Positions 57,395 to 64,000 of a stretch of 64,000 nucleotides of DNA are shown piece by piece. Below the pieces are notes generated by a model. That model was not told where the DNA came from. It ran no database searches and saw only the letters and a program-made list of their open reading frames with translations. A program made the translations under genes and the position numbers. This stretch comes from Laguncularia racemosa (taxonomy: Eukaryota > Streptophyta > Magnoliopsida > Myrtales > Combretaceae). How positions within the stretch are numbered: the first letter of the stretch is position 1; each line of letters opens with the position of its first letter. The DNA lies in the NCBI GenBank assembly GCA_037954665.1, contig JBBMOL010000281.1, positions 310,001 through 374,000 of the forward strand. The letters are read 5' to 3'.

Positions 57395-59927
57395 AAAAAG
57401 GTCAATGTAGTCAATGCACGTGCCACTTCCCATTAGACTTCTTAACCAGCACATAGTTTCCACAAAGTAGGATAAGGCTCTTCCCTAATGCAGTCTACCT
57501 TAAGAAGCTTCTACACCTTCTCTTTAATGGCGACCTATCACTCAAGGGCAAAGTGCCTCTTTTTTTACTTAACAACTTTATTACTCAAATCAATGTCGAG
57601 GTAATGCATCATTACTTTAGATGGGATGCTTAACATGTTGGAGAGAGACCATGCAAAGACATCAATGTTAGACTTAAGGAAGTCGATCGGTTGTTGATGT
57701 AGCTCTGCCAAGACCAATGTGCCAACTCTTGTAGTTTGTTTTGGGGAGCTTCGAATTTTCAATTCTTCAATCTCCTCTACCAATTCCCCCCTAGTTCTTT
57801 GCTTCTCCTTAGTTCCCATCTTAATTATGAAGGCTTCCCGTTGTGACAATGCTTAGAGATAATAACTTTGAGATAACTACTGGTCTCCTTCACATATTCC
57901 CACACTTGTAGGGGTGAGGAATTTTTCCTTTATGTGCTTAGTAAAGGAAATCTTTCTCACAATGTTCTAGGAAGGTCAATCCAAGATGATGTTATATGGT
58001 AACCATGTATTGATGATTAGGACGTCTAGCAACACTTAGGTGGTGTGGGCGCTTTTACTAAGCTCTAAAGGGTGAATTATGATTCCCTCAAGCTTACAAC
58101 ATTGATCATTAAAGCTATAGAGCTTGTGGTCATACAAATTCAACTTTACCTCAACCTTGTCCTTCATTTAGTTAAAAGTGTTCTTATATATGATGTCCGT
58201 AGAGCTACCATTATCGATCAATATCTTGTAGACCTCAAAGTCAACTATTTGTGCTCAAATTACCAAGCATCGTCATGAAGAGTCATGATACCCTCCTTGT
58301 CCTCATTGGAGAACAAGATGGTGGTATCTACCCCCGATCTCTTACTCTGTGTGTTAAGGACATTTCGATGATTCCTAAAGTAGGCATAGGCTTTACTTTA
58401 AGAGCTAAATCGCTCTCTTGCTATAAGGCTACCCACAATTTTGTTGATAGTGACATAAGTAGGTCTTACATTAGGTGCTTACTCCAAGTCATCATTGTCT
58501 CAATGACCTCTTTTCGAAGGTTGCTCAGCATTGGTGATGTACTCCCAAAGGTAGCTTCACCTAATTAAGTCTTCTAGTGCATTCTTCAACTGAGTATAGT
58601 TTTTTATGGTGTAACCCTTGTTATGATGAAACTTATAGCACTAAGTTCCTCCTTTATGGGTTACTTCTCAAACGTTCTAGCTACTTAAGGATGCCTCTGT
58701 CTCAAATTTCCATGAAAATGTTGACTTAGAGCTTACTGAGTGGGGTGAGCTGCTTATAGAAAGGGATAACGCACTTTTTGGAGGATACGTTGCTATTATC
58801 GTTTCGAGCAAACCTATTGTTATCAACCTTGGGGTTAAGCTCCCCCTCCCCCTCCCCCAACTACCCTCTTTCTTCTTTTATGAGGAGTTATGCTTAGCTT
58901 GCCTTCTATCAAGGATTGCATCCTCTTAGGCAATGTAAGTTGCTGCCCTCTTTTGAAAGTCCTTGAAATTCTTCAACTTATTCAGTGTAAAATCAGTCTT
59001 TTACCCCCATTGAAAACTATGTTTAGAGCAACACTCCTATCCACATTGGGGTTATTGAGTATAGCTCTATTAAACCTGGAGATATAATTGCTAAGTGTCT
59101 CATCCTACTTTTGGCATATTAGGTTGAAGGTCAATGAGTCTTTTTTCAGCATTTTACTAGTCAAAAAGTATTGATAGAATTGCATGCTAAGCTTCCTAAA
59201 GCTTGATATAGAGTTTGGCTAAAGGCCTCTGTAGTAGCTACAAGCAACCTTTTTCAATGTACCAAGAAAGGCCTTGCAAGCTATAGTGTCGGAAACACTA
59301 AAGAGATTCATCTGAGCTATATAGTAGCTCAAGTGCTCTAATGGGTCAATGGGTTCCATCATAAAATTCCAGTTGGCAAATGTAGATATGAATGGGAAGA
59401 TGCTCACCTTAGATCTCCTTAGTAAAAAGGAGAGTTTACGATGGTGAACATATCTCATATATCACTCTTTTTGTTTCCTTAATCTCATTGAAATGCTTGA
59501 TCATTTCATTGACCTGATCAACAGTTGGGTCGACTAAAGAACAAGTCAACTAAGCCTCAAAATGATCATTCTTGTGGATGTTCTCCTCACTCCTTAAGGC
59601 TAGAGCTTGGTCCTAATATTGTGGCACATTCTCTCAATGATGCGAAGTGTTATCATCCTGGTACTTGTTGCGTGGCTAAGAATTGTGCTAAGAATGCTCC
59701 TAAATTTCATTCACCTAGGCCCCTAGTCATAAATTCTCAACCAACAGCTCGGCCACCTACCTTTAAAGATGCACAACCCATTTGTCGTCCGCCTACTAGG
59801 TATTTTGTTGCACCATTGGAACTAGTAGTGCAGGTGGTGTTAGTGGGTACACAAAAGAGTCCACCAATGGGTCAGTGTCATTAGTAGCCTTCTTTCTAGA
59901 GTTTCTGGTGTTTCTTGTCTCAGCCAT
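57395..59927 (-). mobile_element. Decayed Tat-lineage gypsy element: gag, protease and RT start
   Basis: From ATG 59927 (MAETRNTRNSRKK) downward. Gag has CKAFLGTLKKVACSYYRGL, SISSFRKLSMQFYQ and NYISRFNRAILN (59460-58960), then KCYKFHHNKGYTIKNYTQLK near 58600. Before the protease comes FSNEDKEGIMTLHDDA (about 58320-58260), then the active-site region ILIDNGSSTDIIYKN near 58200 and YNIIL with KHIKEKF later. The RT N-terminal part has QQPIDFLKSNIDVFAWSLSN (about 57690), then NYVLVKKSNGKW near 57440, ending at about 57395. Frames shift and stops are frequent. RT catalytic core, RNase H and integrase are missing, so it is 3'-truncated. The active-site triplet Asp-Asn-Gly departs from the usual Asp-Ser/Thr-Gly. 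Confidence 0.8.
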
Positions 59928-59965
59928 GGTGTTTTCGTAGGCTATAGACAATGGACACTAATTAT

Positions 59966-60399
59966 TGATTATCTTTCTTACCATAAACAATCTTAGGTCG
60001 TATCTAACCTATGTGTAAAGGAGATTTGGCCTATAAGATTGAACAAACATGAGCTATCTGATGCCAAAGTTGTCTCCAGCATTTGCATTGCAATGCTCAA
60101 CTTAGAAAAACACTTATGGAAGAGAAACGACAAGAGAGTGAAAGTGAAAGCATCAGATTTTCAGTCACTTACCTTAGTTGAATGATTACCTATTTATAGT
60201 GAAGGTGTTGTGAGATATTTATGACAAGTGAATCTTTTCTAAAAGATATGCACACTCATGTAATAAAGATATGGTGAAGTATATCTTAAGAAATAAATGT
60301 ACTTTCTATATTTATCTCAACTACCCATGAGCATCTTATTTTGGTAACTAAGAGGCCAACCAAACTAGGCCTTAAGATCTAAGGCCAAATGGCCTAACA
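59966..60399 (-). repeat. 5' LTR of the decayed Tat element
   Basis: The minus strand starts TGTTAGGCCATTTGGCCTTA at 60399 and ends ATCA at 59966. The region between it and the gag ATG (59928-59965) should contain the PBS (minus ATTAGTGTCCATTG...), which is decayed. It matches the LTR at 11181-11613 over its full length and the stub at 31599-31689. Confidence 0.75.
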
Positions 60400-60849
60400 A
60401 TAGTAATAAATATTTGTTTATATACAATGAGGAAAATTATAAGCAAGTGGATTAACGTTTGAAGTCAAGTTTATATAAAGAATCAAACTTTTAAGTAATT
60501 AAAATAAATTATTAATGTTATACCAAGTTGTATCATTCAAATAAGGGATTCAATTATGGTACTATTCCGGAAATAATGAATTCTTTATTTAAATCACTTA
60601 ATATATTTACAAGAAAATAATGAATCTTCTATTTGAATCATTTAGTATAACTTTAATTATTTATTATGATCATTTGAAAGTTTAATCTATTTTGATAATT
60701 AGTATAACGTTTATTTGATCTTGACCTCATATAAGATTACGCAGGAGACAGACTTTCACCGCAGTTTATGGGATCTTACCACATTTAAATCGTCACCGGG
60801 CATTTGTTGAATCGTCAAAAACCTTTAAATTTAGCAAGATTTTGGTTAC
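60400..60849. other. Spacer between the Tat LTR and the second YSL1 block
   Basis: About 450 bp of AT-rich DNA with no counterpart in front of the first YSL1 copy, where the Tat remnant abuts the duplicated block directly. No gene or element recognised. Confidence 0.5.
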
Positions 60850-63800
60850 ATAAATTCGCTTGATCCCACACAAGGATTAAACATGCTGTAAGGTGAAGTG
60901 ACGAACAAAATTTTGGAAACGAACAATAAATACTTCATTCGTCAAAATGAAAGCACAAGGAGATACAAGGATAGTTTGTCGTAAAGTGGTTCGGAGTAGT
61001 CTCGAAGTCTAAACTCCTTAGCTTTCACAGAGTCTGAAGCATGATAAGAAACAGACACTCCTATGATTCTTTTCCTGATTGCAAAAATACAAATCCATCA
61101 TTTTCTACTACTCTAATATTCGACCCACGTTGCCACTAGAGTCTGAAAAGTATGTACTAACTTTAGAATCTAGCCTACTGACGAACAAAATTTTGGAAAC
61201 GAGCCATGTATACTTCATACATCCAAAATGAAGGGACAAGGAGATACAACAATAGTTTGTCGTAAAATGGTTCGGAGTAGTCCCAAAGTCTAAATTCCCC
61301 AGCTTTCACACTTGGTGTTTTCTCTTCTGGCCCATGGTTTTTTTTTTTTTTATGCAGCCAACCGGTATATCTTGATCCTAACCAGTTCACCTCTTCGAGC
61401 AAGCTTCCATGAGGATTCGAGATATGAATATTCTGTTAAGCGACCGGACAAGTTATCGTCCACAGAGGCAGAGTCAGGCGGACAAATAAAATGGTGCATG
61501 AGACTTCGCATGCTTTTTTTATATTTAGGGCACGGGTTTATAGAGGTTTTCCAATTCTCCTTTCTTTTCATTTGACCCACTAGAAACTAGAAGCCGGTGC
61601 CTGAAGCATGATGTGAAAGAGAACCTCCTATGATTCTTTTCCTAACAGCAAAAATACAAATCCATCTTTTTCTACTCCTTCAATGGTCGACCCACCTTGC
61701 CACTAGAGTGTGAAAAGTATGAACTAATTTTAGAATCTAGTCTACTGCCTCAATGCCATCAGTAACGCTTCAGTAGCTTAGATAAAAGGACAAGTCGAGG
61801 ATATGGTCCAGGTCATCGGTACAAGCCGACTACATATGTTGATTAAATTACATAAACACTAACCAAGGTGGTGACGCCCCGCTTGTGCTTGGCACGAGAT
61901 TAGAAAGGGAAAACTCTATATATATTGCATTGTACGTCTATTCCTCTCTCTAAACTATGATAATTATTTTGCATACTCCCTGTTTCCTCTACTCCAAGTA
62001 TATAGATAACAAGGTCTCTGGTGGGCATTTGTTGATAAAAATCCAAGTATGGTTGCCACGCTCCCTTCGCTGAGCATTTCCATGCCACTTCATACATTCC
62101 ATTATTGCACTATAATAGAATCCATTATTTTTTTGACAGCTGCTGAAGTGACGAATTAATTGCCTGTTGTCTTGGCTTCTTGGATTGGTCTTGATTGATA
62201 GGTGTGGGGTGAAAAGAGAGAGAGAGAGAGAGAGTGAAGAATTATTCTAATACTTAATTCATATCTTGTGATCTCTCATCCACCCGACCCAGTGTTCTTC
62301 TAGTAGTCCACTCATCAAAGTGGAAATTGATAAATTTATTGAATAGGTCTTATATTTCTCAAATTCCTCAATACCATATGGTCCTAGAAGTTGTTTGGTC
62401 CACTAATTGCTGTCGATATGTGCAGTGTGTAGTGTGTCACTGAATTCATAAGAGCCATGAGCATGGAAGACACAAAAGAAAAGAAGGAAATCAAGGGGGA
62501 GGAGTCAGAAGAGTCACAACGGGAATCATTGGAGGGGTCTGCTGGAGGAAGAATGCAGCCATGGACACAGCAATTGACCCTGAGGGGAGTCATAGTAAGC
62601 CTTACGATTGGGGCCATTTACAGCATAATCGCCATGAAACTGAACCTCACCACCGGGCTGGTCCCCAACCTCAATGTCTCGGCCGCACTCCTTTCATTCA
62701 TCTTCGTTCGGTCATGGACTGCGGTGCTTCATAAGGCCGGATACGTCACTAAGCCGTTTACTCGTCAAGAGAATACCATGATACAAACATGTGCAGTTGC
62801 ATGCTACAGCATTGCTGTTGGAGGTCAACTCCATTTTTTTTTTTTCTTTTTTTTTTCTTTAATCTCTTAAAACGTTTTTGCCATGAAACTGCTGAGAAGT
62901 AATATATACTAGACAGCAAATTCAGTACATCTTATTGTTTTGATGTATTTGAGTTTCAGGTGGATTTGCCTCTTACCTTTTGGGATTAAACAGGAAGACG
63001 TACGAGTTGTCTGGAGTGAATACTGAAGGAAACTCTCCGAGTGCTATAAAAGAACCTGGGTTTGGCTGGATGACTGGTTATCTCTTTGTAGTTTGCTTTG
63101 TGGGTCTCTTTGTGTTAATTCCTCTCAGAAAGGTACTCTTTTTTATTTTTATTTTTTTTAATTTATCTTATAAACGTGTATATATATATATATATGTATA
63201 TATATCTGGGATGTTTTCCCTAGCTTTTTCTCTTTTTTTGACATTTTAAATATAATGATTTTTTTATTATAAAAAACTATGATAATAATTAATAATAGTT
63301 GCAATCAATAGTACTTGTTAGTATAACGCCAGATGAGGAGTATAGATCGTTGGTAACAGAGGTAGAATATAATCCAATATATTAAGAGAAGACGGAAAAT
63401 AAGTCCCTTTTAATAAATTGAGGTGAAATTACATTTTTCTATTTATCATTATAATTTTTTTTGTAATGGCTAATCAACTTGACTGACCTGCCAAATTGGT
63501 ATTCCATGGAAGTTTTAAAAGTAAAATTGCTAGTTAGCTGATCCTTTTTTCGAGAAGTCTATATTATATTTGAAAGTTGTCATAACATTAAAATAGTATC
63601 AAATGAACCACGGCATCTTACGTTATGCTTTGACTTCTCTATGGAAAGTTAGCGTCTCTTGTCCTATTATGCTTATACTCCTTTGGAGGTTTTCATATAA
63701 TGGATTCACTGTTTTGAGTATAAGCACAGGCAAATATTTCTGTGGTTCGAAAGTAGGGAAGAAATTGTATTCCACGAACTTAGAGAGTCATCAAATCAGT

Positions 63801-63907
63801 GCCTACACGTATTGAGATTTTATCTGAAGGAAAACTATTGTATGATGGAAATATATTAGACAATTAAAGAATTAAAATTATTAAATAATCAACCGATATT
63901 CCTATTT
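60850..63907 (+). repeat. Segmental duplication, copy 2
   Basis: 3058 bp matching 31692-34750 almost perfectly, including introns, the upstream A-B duplication, the GA tract and homopolymers with small length changes. It ends at CCTATTT; the following GCTAAAGAG belongs to gypsy sequence. Confidence 0.95.
62457..63132 (+). pseudogene. YSL1: Second YSL1 copy, exons 1-2 only
   Basis: Exon 1 (62457-62823) and exon 2 (62960-63132) have intact start codon, frame and splice sites and would encode the same first 180 residues as the full gene; only one synonymous base change was seen. Intron 2 is cut at 63907 and joined to gypsy pol sequence, so exons 3-7 do not follow within this window. The 180 residues cover only the N-terminus and the first membrane segments of a protein needing all of them. 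It is a pseudogene fragment unless the remainder lies beyond the window. Because the upstream region is duplicated too, it may still be transcribed and give a truncated or antisense-capable RNA; that is inference. Confidence 0.88.
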
Positions 63908-64000
63908 GCTAAAGAGTTTAGAGAGAGAGGGAAACACAAGAGTGAACAAGAAAAGAAGCGTGAGATTGTGAAAGAGAGTGGTAAAAATACACTTGTGAGC
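63908..64000 (+). mobile_element. Gypsy pol fragment identical to 48755-48847
   Basis: 93 bp encoding the Lys/Glu-rich protease-RT linker (AKEFRERGKHKSEQEKKREI), matching 48755-48847 base for base as far as I can read. It runs off the window edge. Its junction with YSL1 intron 2 shares only a TT microhomology. Confidence 0.93.

Noticed and set aside
62457..63132. Second YSL1 copy as a functional paralogue
   Set aside because: Only exons 1-2 are present before the sequence switches to gypsy pol at 63908.

Overview
The window is nuclear DNA of a flowering plant, most likely a eudicot. It is AT-rich, holds one intron-containing gene that closely resembles the eudicot YSL1 family, and is otherwise filled with plant Ty3/gypsy LTR retrotransposons of several lineages (Athila, Tat/Ogre, and elements primed by initiator tRNA-Met). 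There are no bacterial-style operons, CRISPR arrays or rRNA genes, and I recognised no tRNA gene. The species cannot be named from this sequence. Layout: 1-11.2 kb is AT-rich DNA with an inverted-repeat pair (1608-1733 / 4145-4271), a non-autonomous terminal-inverted-repeat DNA element (4673-5655) with a GC-rich core and a minisatellite, simple repeats and a 103-bp tandem duplication. A Tat-type LTR fragment lies at 11181-11613. A structurally complete but coding-dead gypsy element spans 12001-17617 (LTRs, PBS, GTTGA target duplications). From 18585 to 27055 there is a composite insertion. A 7.4-kb block (19115-26525) contains two Athila-type fragments facing each other across an A-rich centre. 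It is flanked by two equal-length 530-bp direct repeats that behave like one enormous target-site duplication. 27056-30.5 kb has no recognisable gene. 30569-31689 is a remnant of a Tat gag and LTR on the minus strand.

The one complete host gene is YSL1-like, 33297-37423 (+). Seven coding exons with canonical splice sites give 2001 coding bases including the stop (666 residues). It should encode a plasma-membrane oligopeptide-transporter-family carrier for metal-nicotianamine complexes. Downstream are the last exons of an unidentified minus-strand gene (38321-38828), then a nested stack. An Ogre-like, pol-less element on the minus strand (about 39.3-55.9 kb) carries a decayed DUF7745-like reading frame. 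That frame is interrupted by an 8-kb gypsy element (44208-52269), whose gag is in turn interrupted by an Athila-type solo LTR (45917-47419, AAAAT target duplication). Beyond it are a probable copia LTR remnant (56.1-57.4 kb) and a decayed Tat element on the minus strand (57.4-60.4 kb).

The right end (60850-63907) is a nearly identical second copy of 31692-34750, containing the YSL1 upstream region, exons 1-2 and part of intron 2. At 63908 it jumps directly to sequence matching 48755 onward, inside the gypsy element of the nested stack. Thus the second copy is colinear with the first except for a clean 14,004-bp absence. That means either a recent large duplication with an internal deletion or an assembly or haplotype artefact. 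The most notable signals are the 530-bp-flanked Athila head-to-head insertion, the YSL1 duplication with its deletion junction, the minisatellite shared by a DNA transposon and a gypsy LTR, and LTRs that carry the C-terminal coding tail of the polyprotein.
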